A stretch of DNA of 64,000 nucleotides from contig CAVPDG010000004.1 of assembly GCA_963702535.1 (NCBI GenBank), positions 248,001-312,000 on the forward strand, read 5' to 3'. Shown here piece by piece: positions 36,631-46,555 of the stretch (positions within the stretch are counted from its first letter, which is position 1; every line of letters begins with the position of its first letter). The notes beneath the pieces are model-generated. The model saw only the letters and a list, made by a program, of their open reading frames with translations, ran no database searches and was not told the origin of the DNA. The position numbers were made by a program, and so were the translations under genes. The DNA is from CAVPDG01 sp963702535. Its GTDB lineage: Bacteria; Chloroflexota; Anaerolineae; Anaerolineales; UBA4823.

Positions 36631-37852
36631 TCCCTGATAATAAAAGCTGATGGCCACTGATTGGGAGGATTTATATTACCCAGATCATCTTTGACAACCA
36701 CTTTCCAGTAATATATCCCTGCGGGTAATTCAGGGGGTTGCGTGCAATGGTCATCGCTCCAAAAGCTTCTCAAGACTATCTGGACCGCTGATATAAACGC
36801 GGAATTTTAGTTTTCGGTTATTCAATGTCTCTGGATATTTCCAACACAGTTCGGGCGTGACATCCCAGCGGCTAAAACTCATTGGGCTTATGTAGCTTGG
36901 GATGAGGCAAAACTATCCCATTCATCGATGGGCTCATATTGATGAATGGTACTATCGTATAGATTAACGAAAACGACAGTTCTCTTGAGTTGGTAGAGTT
37001 TGGGTACATTCTTTGTAGAAACTGCCCGGTTTGGGAACTATAAGATTTAAATAAGACTTTAAATAATGGCCCGTCGACGGTCTTAGTCAATATCGTGCTG
37101 AACCCCCCTCCGTTCAAGATCGTCGTATCGCTGATGATACCTGTTAGCTGAACAGGTAAGATGGCCTGCTGGTTTTGTGAGATTGCCAGAGGCGTGGATG
37201 TTGTCGTGGCCACATCCGATACCACGACTGGTGGAAGCCTGTTAAGAAGCGGCTGAGGTGGATTCACAAGCATCAGATGCTCCATACTTGTGTTGAAAGA
37301 AGTTATCGTTGCTGATGGGTAATCCATTTCATCCAGCCCTTGGATAGGCAAACACTGGCGGGTAATTGCGTTGGGTTGGACATGGAAATGAAGCCGTGAT
37401 TTGGTCGTGCCTGTATGGCCTGTATACCCAACGACCTGGCCTTGTTCTATATATTGGTCGACCTCAACCACTGCCTTAGATAGGTGGTATAGTGCGCTTA
37501 CGCGACCATCTGGATGCATTAACATCACTTCGATACCGGTATTTAGCCTTTGCCCTACATAAACTACCCGCCCACTCTGCGGCGCAAGAACAGGTGTATT
37601 TTCACTCTCACCTACAATAGCTGAAAAATCAAATGCACATCTCTCCTCATAATTATCACAACCGTGGTTGTTGGCGAGCGGCGAATCACACGGTCCACGA
37701 TCTATTTGCCAGTCGCCTGCCGGCAAAGGCCAATGCCAATCCGAGAATGACGGTGGGACAGGTTCGGGAGTATAAGATATACTTTTTCTTATTTGGCCTA
37801 CAATCACAGGATAGAGAATAGTCAGTATTGTAAGGGCGAATATTTTTGCCAT
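36627..37852 (-). CDS. M23-family (LytM-like) secreted peptidase with C-terminal extension (two frameshifts)
   Basis: Starts MAKIFALTILTILYPVIVGQ, an N-terminal signal or anchor helix. The M23 region includes RCAFDFSAIVGESENTPVLA, GRVVYVGQRLNTGIEVMLMH, SALYHLSKAVVEVDQYIEQG, and SRLHFHVQ with the H-x-H zinc motif. The upstream metal His is expected where the sequence has a Cys-rich stretch (CDNYEERCAFDF), so catalytic competence is uncertain. After shifts near 36880 and 36775 the protein continues as FSRWDVTPELCWKYPETLNN and GIYYWKVVVKDDLGNINPPN, an immunoglobulin-like tail, ending at 36627. First gene of a three-gene set. Confidence 0.72.
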
Positions 37853-38003
37853 AAGTTTGCGAGTTCCTTGGTAATGGATCTGGAACCAAACAAGACAGCA
37901 TATGGGTTCATTACTTCGATTAATTGCCCGTCAATGACCGGTCTGCGATGTCACTTGATTATGAGAAAAGCGATCGAGTTCAACGATGATCATGTCTCGA
38001 TAT

Positions 38004-38417
38004 TCAAACCCTAAAGGACGGATCAGTTTGTTCGGCTGGAAGCGAGCTTGGATGATTGACGTTCGATCCAATGAGCAAATCGACTTGGATACCCAAACCC
38101 TGATGCAGCCGCCGGATCATAGCCAGTGAAAGCCGGCGCTTGCGGCTCAAGATTTCTGAAACCCGTCCTTTGCTGCCCAGGTATTTGATCAGGTCAGAAC
38201 GGGATAACCCTCGGCTCTCCATGTAGTATTCCAGAACCTGTACCGGATCGTCTGGCTCAGAGATGGGGAAGTGCTTTGCTTCGTAGGCTTCGACCAGGGT
38301 TACCAACACCTCCATCCGGTCACCTGCAGGGGTTCCTGGCTGAGAATTGATCAGTTTTTCAATCTCGCGGAGCGTAGCCTGGTAATCAGCTTCGTTGCGG
38401 ATGGGCTTAATCTCCAT
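38004..38417 (-). CDS. higA: HigA-type antitoxin, XRE family
   Basis: 137 residues of the COG5499 type: IRNEADYQATLREIEKLINS with AGDRMEVLVTLVEAYEAKHF, then a helix-turn-helix (YYMESRGLSRSDLIKYLGSK ... GRVSEILSRKRRLSLAMIRR). It follows the toxin gene by 11 bases on the minus strand (toxin first, as usual for HigBA). AGGGAGC precedes the ATG at 38417. It should bind the operator at 38742-38758. Confidence 0.92.
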   Translation of the reverse strand: MEIKPIRNEADYQATLREIEKLINSQPGTPAGDRMEVLVTLVEAYEAKHFPISEPDDPVQVLEYYMESRGLSRSDLIKYLGSKGRVSEILSRKRRLSLAMIRRLHQGLGIQVDLLIGSNVNHPSSLPAEQTDPSFRV

Positions 38418-38428
38418 AATGATGCTCC

Positions 38429-38722
38429 CTATATCATAGTCGCGTCGATCTGATCGTATTCTTGGTGTGTGCCGATGAAGCGAATATACACCAGACTATG
38501 TTGGTAAACTACCAGAACGACCAGCTGGTAATGATTACCCTTGATGTTAAAAACAACCCGGTTGTTGGCTATAAAGCTGGCATTCCGGTAAACCGCTTTG
38601 ATATCCGCTGGCGTTTGCCATGTGGCGTATTCTGTATCATGGAACCAGGTTTGTAGGGCGATGGTAGCGTCTGGGTGTTTTTCCCAGAATTCACGGAGAA
38701 CGTGCCGGCTGATGATCCTCAC
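38429..38722 (-). CDS. higB: HigB-type mRNA interferase toxin
   Basis: 97 residues from GTG 38722: VRIISRHVLREFWEKHPDAT, LQTWFHDTEYATWQTPADIK, FNIKGNHYQLVVLVVYQHSL, VYIRFIGTHQEYDQIDATMI. This is the HigB_toxin family (RelE fold), with conserved K-G-N-x-Y-R-like (KGNHYQL) and F-I-G-T-H-x-E-Y-D. An upstream ATG at 38749 is in frame, but it lies inside the operator and upstream of the -10 box, so the GTG (the family's usual start residue) is preferred. Confidence 0.9.
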   Translation of the reverse strand: MRIISRHVLREFWEKHPDATIALQTWFHDTEYATWQTPADIKAVYRNASFIANNRVVFNIKGNHYQLVVLVVYQHSLVYIRFIGTHQEYDQIDATMI

Positions 38723-38728
38723 AGTTGG

Positions 38729-38758
38729 ATTATACAATAAAGTTACCATAATGGTAAC
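38729..38758 (-). promoter_or_regulatory. higBA promoter and palindromic operator
   Basis: TATAAT on the minus strand (38734-38729) lies six bases before the GTG start, and a perfect 8-1-8 palindrome GTTACCAT-A-ATGGTAAC (38742-38758) overlaps the expected -35 position. This fits autoregulation by HigA. Confidence 0.78.
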
Positions 38759-38864
38759 GCCTATTGGAAATCAATGAATTGCCTTTACACTGGTCGACCC
38801 AGGCGCAAAAACAATGGCGAATTATGCTAGAATTCGGACATTATGCTTGAATAGCTAAAATCCT

Positions 38865-39514
38865 ATGACTGCATCCGATATTAACCCAATGTTATTCTCC
38901 CTGTTTTGGATTGGGCTGGCGTTTCTGCTTGGCTCGCTGCCTTTCTCGGTCTGGCTGGGAAACTGGCGACGGGCAAGGATGTGCGCCAGGTGGGGGATGG
39001 CAACCCCGGCGCCACCAACGTTTTCCGGGCGGGCGGCAAGCTGGTGGGTTTGCTGGCGCTGGTGCTGGATATCGCTAAAGGCGCTTTTCCGGTCGGGATG
39101 GCGTATTACGTGCTGGGCTTCAACGACGCGGCGATGTTCCTGGTAGCCACGGCGCCAGTCCTGGGGCATGTCTTCTCGCCTTTCCTCGCTTTCCGCGGTG
39201 GAAAGGGGATCGCCGTCTCGTTTGGCGTTTGGATCGGGCTGACGGTGTGGAAGCTCTCGTTGCCGGCGCTGCTCATCGTGGTCATCGGCAATGCGCTCTT
39301 CACGCCGCCGGGATGGTCGGTCATGCTGGCGCTGGGGGGCATCCTGGCAGGCATACTGGTCTGGCTGCCGGCGCCGCTCCTGCTGGCGGTTTGGGCTGCG
39401 CAGACAATTATCCTGGCATGGACGCACCGCCACGACCTGCGCTCAGGGATGCACCTGCGTCCCTGGCTGGCGAAGCGCCTTTCCCGCCTCGGGCGTAAGG
39501 ACGCTCATGATTGA
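38865..39514 (+). CDS. plsY: acyl-phosphate glycerol-3-phosphate acyltransferase PlsY (one frameshift)
   Basis: About 215 residues, five or six helices. PlsY moves an acyl group from acyl-phosphate to glycerol-3-phosphate in the first membrane step of phospholipid synthesis. Motifs: FLLGSLPFSVWLG (motif 1), GDGNPGATNVFRAGGK (motif 2, glycerophosphate binding) and FLAFRGGKGIAVSFG (motif 3). A frameshift near 38960 separates motif 1 from motif 2. The stop overlaps the next gene's start, so the two are coupled. Confidence 0.92.
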
Positions 39515-40668
39515 GTACCTCGCTCACAACGCCATTCATGGCTTTATCTTCTTCGAGTCCGTCGTCCTGCTGATCCTCGTGAGCAACATCATCATCCGCC
39601 GCCGCACCCGGCAGCATTCGCTTCCTGGCGATTTGCCGCTGGTCTCGCTGCTCGTGCCCGTGCGCAACGAGGCGGAGAGCATCCCCCGCTGCATCCGGTC
39701 GCTCCTGGCGCAGGATTATCCCCGCTTCGAGGTGCTGGCGCTGGACGACCAGTCGGAGGATGGCACGCGCCTGATCCTGGAGCAAATGGCGGCTTCAAAT
39801 CCCAATCTGCGCGTGCTGGATGGGTCTGCGCCGCCGGAAGGTTGGCTGGGTAAGAACTGGGCTTGCGCACAGCTCGCCGCACAGGCGCAAGGTGAGCTGC
39901 TGTTCTTCACGGACGCCGATACGGTCCACCAGCCGCATACCCTCGAGCGCGCTGGTCGGCGCGCTGCTGGGCGAGAAAGCCGACCTGCTGAGCGGTTTTC
40001 CCCTCCAGGAAATGTACACCTGGCTGGAGCGCTTTCTCGTCCCCTTTTTCTCATGGGCGGTGCTGTGTTTCGTCCCGCTCGGGCTGGCGTACCGTTTCAG
40101 GCTGCCTTTCCTCGCGGCAGCCGTGGGGCAGGTGATGCTCTTTCGCCGAGAGGCTTACCAGGCGAGCGGCGGGCATGCCAGCGTCAGGTCGTCGATTGTG
40201 GATGATCTGAGCCTGAGCCGCCGGGTGGTTGCCTTGGGGCTGCGCTGGCGCGTGGTCACTGCCGCCGACCTGGTCTCCTGCCGCATGTATCGCAGCGGGG
40301 AGGATGCCATCGCCGGTTTTGCCAAGAACCTGTTTGCCGCCTTCGATTATCGCCTGCTGCCCTTTCTGTTTGTTTACCTCTTTCTGGGTTACGTCTTCTG
40401 GCACCCGCTATTCTTGCTGGTGTGGAAATTGTTCGGGGGCGTGCCAGCGCCTGGGACGGCTGAGCTGATCCTTTGCCTGGGGCTGGCGCTGCTGGTATGG
40501 CTGGTCCCATACCTGGAGCTTGGAGTTCCGGCTTCACTGGCATATCTGTATCCGCTCACCATCCTGGTGGTTGTTATCGTCGCGCTCAAATCGGTATACT
40601 TCGGTTTGCGCGGCAGGCTGAACTGGAAAGGCAGGATGATCCGGTTGCCGGGCTGGAAGTGGGTATAG
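39507..40668 (+). CDS. family 2 glycosyltransferase, membrane-bound (one frameshift)
   Basis: About 385 residues. N-terminal helix (GFIFFESVVLLILVSNIIIR), GT-A domain with VSLLVPVRNEAESIPRCIRS, VLALDDQSEDGTRLI, LGKNWACAQLA and the D-x-D motif FFTDADTVHQP. After a shift near 39950: GEKADLLSGFPLQEMYTWLE, VDDLSLSRRVVALGLRWRVV, then three C-terminal helices. This layout resembles the hopene- and carotenoid-associated glycosyltransferases (HpnB/CrtQ group). Overlaps plsY by eight bases, so it is likely a lipid glycosyltransferase; acceptor unknown. Confidence 0.85.
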
Positions 40669-40687
40669 GAGAAGCAAGCGATAACGC

Positions 40688-41134
40688 ATGAGCATCCCTC
40701 CGGGTCTTGGTCTGCTCATCATCACGCTCGGGGTTCTGCTGTTGATCGATAAGGATCCCTTCAAAGCCCTGCCGCAAATTCGAGTCCCGGCGTTGCGCAA
40801 TCCCTACGTGAATGCATACCTGTATGGCTTGCTCTATGGACCGATCGCCCTGCCCTGTTCCGGTCCTCTGGTGGTGAGTATTTTCGCGATCTCGCTGACT
40901 GCTTCCGAAGCATTCAGCAAGCTGAATGTATTCTTGTGGTTTGGGCTGGGATTTGGCTTGCCATTGCTGGCGCTCTCCTGGCTATCCGGCTCGAAGCAGC
41001 GCACAATCACGCGCTGGTTCGCACAGCATGCCCGCCTGGTGAGTGTATCCGGCGGGTTGTTGCTGATCGGGATTGGAATTTACGATTTTTGGTCGAACTG
41101 GGAGCTGATCAGCCTGGTATTGGGTGTGGGCTAA
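40688..41134 (+). CDS. CcdA/DsbD-like membrane protein, N-terminal half missing
   Basis: 148 residues matching only the second half of a CcdA thiol-disulfide membrane protein: YLYGLLYGPIALPCSGPLVV (the second reactive Cys before Pro), LWFGLGFGLPLLALSWLSGS, and VSVSGGLLLIGIGIYDFW. A full CcdA is about 220-240 residues with another Cys in an earlier helix pair. The previous gene ends 19 bases upstream, so the first half is not present here. It is either a truncated remnant or a short paralogue. Confidence 0.65.
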   Translation: MSIPPGLGLLIITLGVLLLIDKDPFKALPQIRVPALRNPYVNAYLYGLLYGPIALPCSGPLVVSIFAISLTASEAFSKLNVFLWFGLGFGLPLLALSWLSGSKQRTITRWFAQHARLVSVSGGLLLIGIGIYDFWSNWELISLVLGVG

Positions 41135-41343
41135 AATCCATCTCCCCGCCATTAATTTCGCGCCGGGTAATTCCCCGGTCTGCCTCAGCTATTGCTCGAA
41201 TGTCTCGAGTGGCTGCGAGAGAAGATGAAGACTTTTTCAACAGGGATCTCTTCTGATTACCCGCTGATCTTCCAGGTGTAAAGATAGTATCTTCGCTCAC
41301 ATCTGTATGCCGGTGCGGACAGGATTAATCCGGTCATGGTCAC

Positions 41344-44300
41344 TCAAAGAGCATTTTGACATCCTCGCGGTGTCAGCGATTTGAAGAAACCGGTTTCGGT
41401 GGCTATCAGATTTCTCACCAGGCTGCGCTTCTTCTCTTGTAACTGTAAAATTTTCTCTTCAACCGAATCACGGGCAATGATTTTATAGACGAAAACCGGT
41501 TTTTCTTGCCCAATGCGATGGGCGCGGTCGCTGGCTTGCATTTCTACGGCTGGATTCCACCACGGATCGAGGTGGATGACGTAATCGGCGGCGGTCAGGT
41601 TCAAGCCCACGCCTCCCGCTTTCAGGCTGATGAGAAAGAATGGGATGGATGAGTCGTTTTGGAAGGAATCCACCCGTGCCTGGCGCTCGCGGGTTTGCCC
41701 ATCCAGATATTCGTAGCGGATTTCTCGTTTATCCAATTCCTGGCGCACAAGGCGCAGGGTTGCGACAAATTGCGAAAAGATCAGCGCTTTATGCTTCTCG
41801 GCTTGCAATGTCTCCAGCGTTTCGAACAATATCTCGAATTTAGGCGCTTCGCCGTGGTAAGTCGGCTCTACCAGCGACGGGTGGATGGCGATCTGGCGCA
41901 GGCGCAATAAGCCTTCCAGTATCTTGAAGCGGGCGTCATCCATGCCCTCGCTTTCAATGAGCCCGAGCAGCTCGGCCCTGTACCGTTCCCGGGTCTGGAT
42001 GTAAAGCTTTTTTTGCGCCGGGTCCATGTCGGTATAAATGATACGCTCGGTACGCGGCGGCAGCTCGGGCGCTACCTGTTCCTTGGTGCGGCGCAATATG
42101 AAGGGGTAGACCAACTTTCGCAAGGTGGCAGCGGTCTCTTCGTCCTGCACGCGTTCGATGGGGGCGGCAAACTCTTTCTTGAAGTAATCCAGGTTGCCGA
42201 GCAAGCCAGGGTTGATAAAGGCAAATTGCGACCACAACTCGTAGGTATTGTTCTCCACCGGTGTGCCGGTCATTACCAGGCGATGCCTGGCGTTCAACAG
42301 GCGCGCGGCTTTAGCGCTCTTGGCAAGTGGATTTTTGATGGATTGCGACTCGTCGAGAATGGCATGGTCAAATTCATAATGGCGTAACAGGTCAATATCG
42401 CGCAGCAGGGTACCATAGGTGGTTATAATCACATCGTAATCGTTGAAAACCGCCGTATTTTTAGTGCGGAAATGGCCCGTGTATTCCAGAAAGTGTAAGG
42501 CGGGTGTGAATTTTTCGGATTCGCGCTGCCAGTTGACAACCAGACTCTTAGGGACGACCAGAAGGTTCGCTGCGTGCTGGATTGAATCAGAGGCATACTC
42601 AGCCGCGGTCCGCTCTTTGAGCGAAAGGAGATATGCGAGCACCTGGATTGTCTTGCCCAACCCCATATCATCTGCCAGGATGCCGCCGAATTTGTATTCG
42701 CGGAGGAAATGGAGCCAGTCGAAGCCATGTTTTTGGTAGAGGCGTAATTCGCCAGTAAATCCCTGGGGGAGTGATTGTGGCGCAATCTGCCTGAAAGTGC
42801 TAAAACGCTCACAGCGCTCGATTAGGTCGGGGGGAGACTGGACCATGGCATTCCCTTCTAGCAGGGAGTTGAGTAGGGGCAAGTGGAAGTCACTCAAGCG
42901 GAATCCGTCTTCGGTTTCGCGCGCCAGATTCCATAAGTGTTTGTACTTTTCAAGCCATTCTTCGGGTAATTTTCCTACCGAGCCATCCGCCAGTTTAATG
43001 TAGCGCTCGCCGCGTCTGAGTGCTCTGCGCACATCATGGAAGCCAATTTGCTGCTCTCCAAACTGGACGGTGGTTTTTAGGTCGAACCAGTCGATGCCGG
43101 ATGTGATACTGACGCGGAAGGTAGGCGTGGCGCGGTTGATTTTGCCAAGTTTGAGCTTTTCTTCCCCGTAGATTTCAAAACCAGCGGCGGTGAGCTGCGG
43201 TATGGATTGGATCAAGAAGTCGAAGGGGTGGGCGTGGGCGCGCAGCTCGAAGGTGCCGTACGGCAGGCTGGAATCAGCGCGTTTGAGCCGATAAATTGGA
43301 TCGACGAGCCGTTGGAAATGCGCTTGTTCGCGCTTTAGGCTGGCGTTGGATGCGTATTAATTCCCAACTGTCAGGGACGGTTTCGATTGACGTGATTTCG
43401 TCTTTCTTGGAAGCGGGGACTTCGTAATCCCCGTAGCCGAAACGCAGGTCGGCTCGCAGGGTATTGTCTTTGTCATCGTGCAGGTAGAGGCGCGGCACGG
43501 GGTCAGCGTTGACATCGCGCCATTGGAGAAGATCGCTGGTGATGGGTAGGGATTCAGCGATCCGACGCAGGTAGTTTTCGCGAAAAAAGTTGGCTTCTTT
43601 TTCTGGGATGGAAATGGGAAAGGAAGAAAGCAGGGAGATGAGGTTATGGTCGCGTGGGGAAAAGAGCGTTTTGCCTATCAGCAACCAGGGTGGATTTTGT
43701 CCGATTATTTCAGCTTTGTGCGTGCCGAGAGGGAGCACCTCCCCTCTCAATCCGGCTTGCAGGAGCAGGTTATCGCCTGAGCGGGTTAACGAGATTTGTA
43801 GCTCGACCGGGTTGGGGATGATGGTGATACGCCCCTGGACGGTATTTCGGGAACTGTTGACAAGGAAAACCGGGACTTGTAATTGCTGTAACAAGGCGAG
43901 GTATTTGGCGATGATATTGTTGCCGCCAAAGTTCCGCAAATATTGTTGCAGTAAGCTCAGCAGGTTGAAGGCTCCGGGGCTGAGATTGGTGCAGCCTGCG
44001 GGATTGATTTGCCCGTATAGCTCCTCGCTGAATCTAATCCATTCGTGGCGCTGGTCGAGCAGGTCGTTGATGGCTTCTGCGCCCGCAGAGGTGAATTCTT
44101 GCAAAACATCCCAGTTTTTGGCTTTCACGATGTGGGGTGTAAATAAGTAGTCGTTGGTGTAGTAGTATTCCGCTTTCTCCATCAACAGGAAAGCGGCATA
44201 GGGTTGGGTGTTGCCGCCTGAGCCGGATGTGCCTGGCAATTGTAGGAATACGGTATTGAGCTTGTTTTTCCAGTTAGCCGGCGGATGCCGATGGTGGGCG

Positions 44301-44649
44301 TGCAGGAGCGGGCTCAGCATCTTCATCTTCCTCGTACCCACCATCCTCATTCCTAAGAAAGTCCCTCAGCTCGAGCCCGGCAGCAACCATATGTTTGCAG
44401 AAATTGTCATCTCCATACGGGCATTCACATGTCAAAGATCAGCTCGCCCGTTTTATTATTCACTTCAATTGTGACGGTATACTCGCCAGTGTCTCCATCA
44501 ACGATACAAACTGCTTTGCGCTTGTTATAGACTTCAATATCCCAGACCCTGCCGTCGAGATAATAAGCGCGGCCGCGCTGCATGGTTTTGGTATTGGCAT
44601 AGTGGGAATATGGGTAGTTGTCCAGGAGATCTGGCGTCAGTTTGATCAT
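41344..44649 (-). CDS. SWIM zinc-finger SNF2-family DNA helicase/translocase (three frameshifts)
   Basis: About 1,080-1,100 residues. The N-terminus (MIKLTPDLLDNYPYSHYANT) leads into the SWIM finger: CECPYGDDNFCKHMVAAGLE (CxC...CxH), seen after a shift near 44430. Further shifts lie near 44300 and 43330. A regulatory region is followed by the SNF2 ATPase: GGILADDMGLGKTIQVLAYL (Walker A), HAILDESQSIKNPLAKSAKA (DExx box), VMTGTPVENNTYELWSQFAF, and the C-terminal helicase lobe AGGVGLNLTAADYVIHLDPW ending DRAHRIGQEKPVFVYKIIA. Bacterial SWIM-SNF2 proteins remodel nucleoprotein, with roles in transcription recycling, repair or defence. Confidence 0.9.
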
Positions 44650-44783
44650 GGGAATGGCTTTATAAATTGGAGAGAGGCGGGGCGATTACATCTTGCCTAT
44701 CTGCTTGGCGGTAGCGTGTGTTACCCGGAAAAATCAAACTGATAGCTCAGCAGAACGGTATCCGCAAATATTACCACAATAAA

Positions 44784-44810
44784 AATCCCCGGCTCTTAAA
44801 GCCGGGGATT
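44784..44810 (-). terminator. intrinsic terminator of the mevalonate operon
   Basis: An 11-bp perfect stem (44784-44794 with 44800-44810) and a 5-nt loop. Read on the minus strand, it ends in GGGGATTTTTATTG, so it terminates the operon whose last gene ends at 44843. Confidence 0.88.
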
Positions 44811-44842
44811 GTGTCCCTTACTTTGATGTACTAAATAGCTTT

Positions 44843-45246
44843 CTATGCCACAACCGCCGGCCGGAACTTATACCCATAAACCAGCAATCCGCGCTCGTCG
44901 CCGTCGGAGCGCAGGCGGCGCGTGACCATCTCGACCGGCATGCCGATCTCGACCTTGTCCTGGTCTACAGTCAGTCAGTTGGGCGGTGACCAGCGGTCCT
45001 TCCTCCAGCTTGACCAGGGCCACGGTATAGGGGGAGTATTCTTCGTAACCCGCAGGCGGCTCGTAGACGGTGGTGAAGGAATACACCTCGCCGCGCCCGC
45101 TGAAGCTGTACAAGGTTCTTGGCTTCGCCGCCGCATTCGGGGCAGATATCGCGCGGCGGGAAGAGCTTGGCATCGCAGTGGGGGCAGACTTCGCCCACCA
45201 GGCTGTAGCGCTGTTTGCGTAATCGCCAGTGGCGTGGGATTTCCAT
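44843..45246 (-). CDS. Zn-ribbon OB-fold protein, DUF35 family (two frameshifts)
   Basis: About 134 residues from ATG 45246: MEIPRHWRLRKQRYSLVGEV, zinc ribbon CPHCDAKLFPPRDICPEC, then, after a shift near 45115, TLYSFSGRGEVYSFTTVYEP and YTVALVKLEEGPLVTAQLTD. A second shift near 44965 restores GMPVEMVTRRLRSDGDERGL and the end YKFRPAVVA. In archaea a DUF35 protein bridges acetoacetyl-CoA thiolase and HMG-CoA synthase to channel the intermediate. Its place beside both genes here argues for the same role. Last gene before the terminator. Confidence 0.88.
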
Positions 45247-45385
45247 GTGTTTAATCTCTCCTTGTTGTCCTCGTAGTGAAATCGAGAGCGTTCGAGTCTA
45301 AGTTTACAAATGCGAGACTCTCAATAACTATCAAGATCATAAAATTGCCTGCTACTAAAGAAACTGTAAGGGCATGAGCAGCTTT

Positions 45386-46548
45386 CTACTCCATGCGCTC
45401 CAGTACATGCGTGATAGCAGTGGAGGCTGGCCCGCCGAGGCATTGGATCAGCGCCCGCTGCGCTCCCGGGATCTGGGATGCGCCGGCTTTGCCACGCAGC
45501 TGCAGCGTGGCTTCCACCGCCTGGTAGACGCCGGTTGCCCCGCCCGGGTTGCCACGCGCTTTCAAGCCGCCCAGGGTGGCGATAGGGATGTCGCCAGTTA
45601 ATCCCGATCCTGCCATCCTGGGCCAGCTGCCAGCCCTGGCCGCGCTCGGCGTAACCGGCAGCTTCCAGCGAAGGGCGGCGTAGATCGAGAAGGCGTCGTA
45701 CAGCTCGAACAAGTCCGCCTGGTCCGGGGCGATGCCAGCCTGCCATACAGGCCCGCTGCGGCAGATAGCTGGGCAGCCTGGAACGCCAGCGGATCGGGGC
45801 GGTCGTGCAGCGCCAGGGTGTCGGTCACCACGCTGGAACCGGCAATGCGCACCAGGGGATAGGCGTAACCGGGAGGCAGCAGATCGGAGCGGGTCAGTAG
45901 CAGCGCGGCCGCGCCGTCGGCGTAGGGCGCCACGTCGAACATATTCAGCGGCTCGCTGACCATGCCGGCTTTCTGGTATGCGCCGGCGGAGATGGCTTTG
46001 CGGTACATGGCGTTGGGGTTGCTGGCGCCGTTGGCGTGGGCTGTAAGAGGGAAGCCGGCGAAAGCCTGGCGCGGCGCCTGGTATTCGTGCAGGTAGCGGC
46101 GCATGAGCATGGCTGCCTGGGCGGTGGGGGTCAGACCCTGCACCGCTTCGAAATCGCTGTCGCCGGCGGAGGCAAGGGCGGCGTCCGTCTTAGAGCCGAT
46201 CTGGTCGGTGAACTTTTCTACGCCGACGACGAGGGCGACATCCGCCTGCCCGGAGGCGATCGCCAGGTACCCGGTGCGCAGGGCAGCTCCGCCGGATGCT
46301 CCGGCGGCTTCGGTCGTCAGGGCTTCGATGCCGCTAAGCCCGGCAAAATCGCTGAGCAACGCGCCCAGGTGGGACTGGTGCGAGAGGATGGGCGCCAGCA
46401 TGTTGCCCACCACCAGCATCTGCGGGTACAGCCCGCCGGCGTCCGCCCGCGCGGCTTCGATCGCCTGCAGCGAGAGCTCGCGCAGCGATAGATCCCAGTG
46501 CTCGCCGACCGGCGTCTGTCCGATGCCTGCAATGACAACTTCAGTCAT
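45386..46548 (-). CDS. thiolase-like protein of the mevalonate cluster, catalytic residues changed (frameshifts)
   Basis: About 385 residues from ATG 46548 (MTEVVIAGIGQTPVGEHWDL), with shifts near 45740 and 45640. It is the thiolase partner expected to feed HMG-CoA synthase. Two key positions are altered: where the nucleophile stands, TEAAGASGGAALRT has Gly instead of Cys; and the C-terminal loop reads GGLKARGNPGGATG, with Asn for the usual His. The Y-D-A-F region (FELYDAFSIYAAL) replaces H/N-D/E-A-F. A late Cys is kept (IQCLGGPASTAITHV). It may be a scaffold rather than a thiolase. It ends seven bases before the HMG-CoA synthase stop region, tightly linked. Confidence 0.82.
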
Positions 46549-46555
46549 AGGGCCT

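Noticed and set aside
38723..38749. ATG at 38749 as the start of higB
   Set aside because: It lies within the palindromic operator and upstream of the -10 box, so the transcript would not include it.
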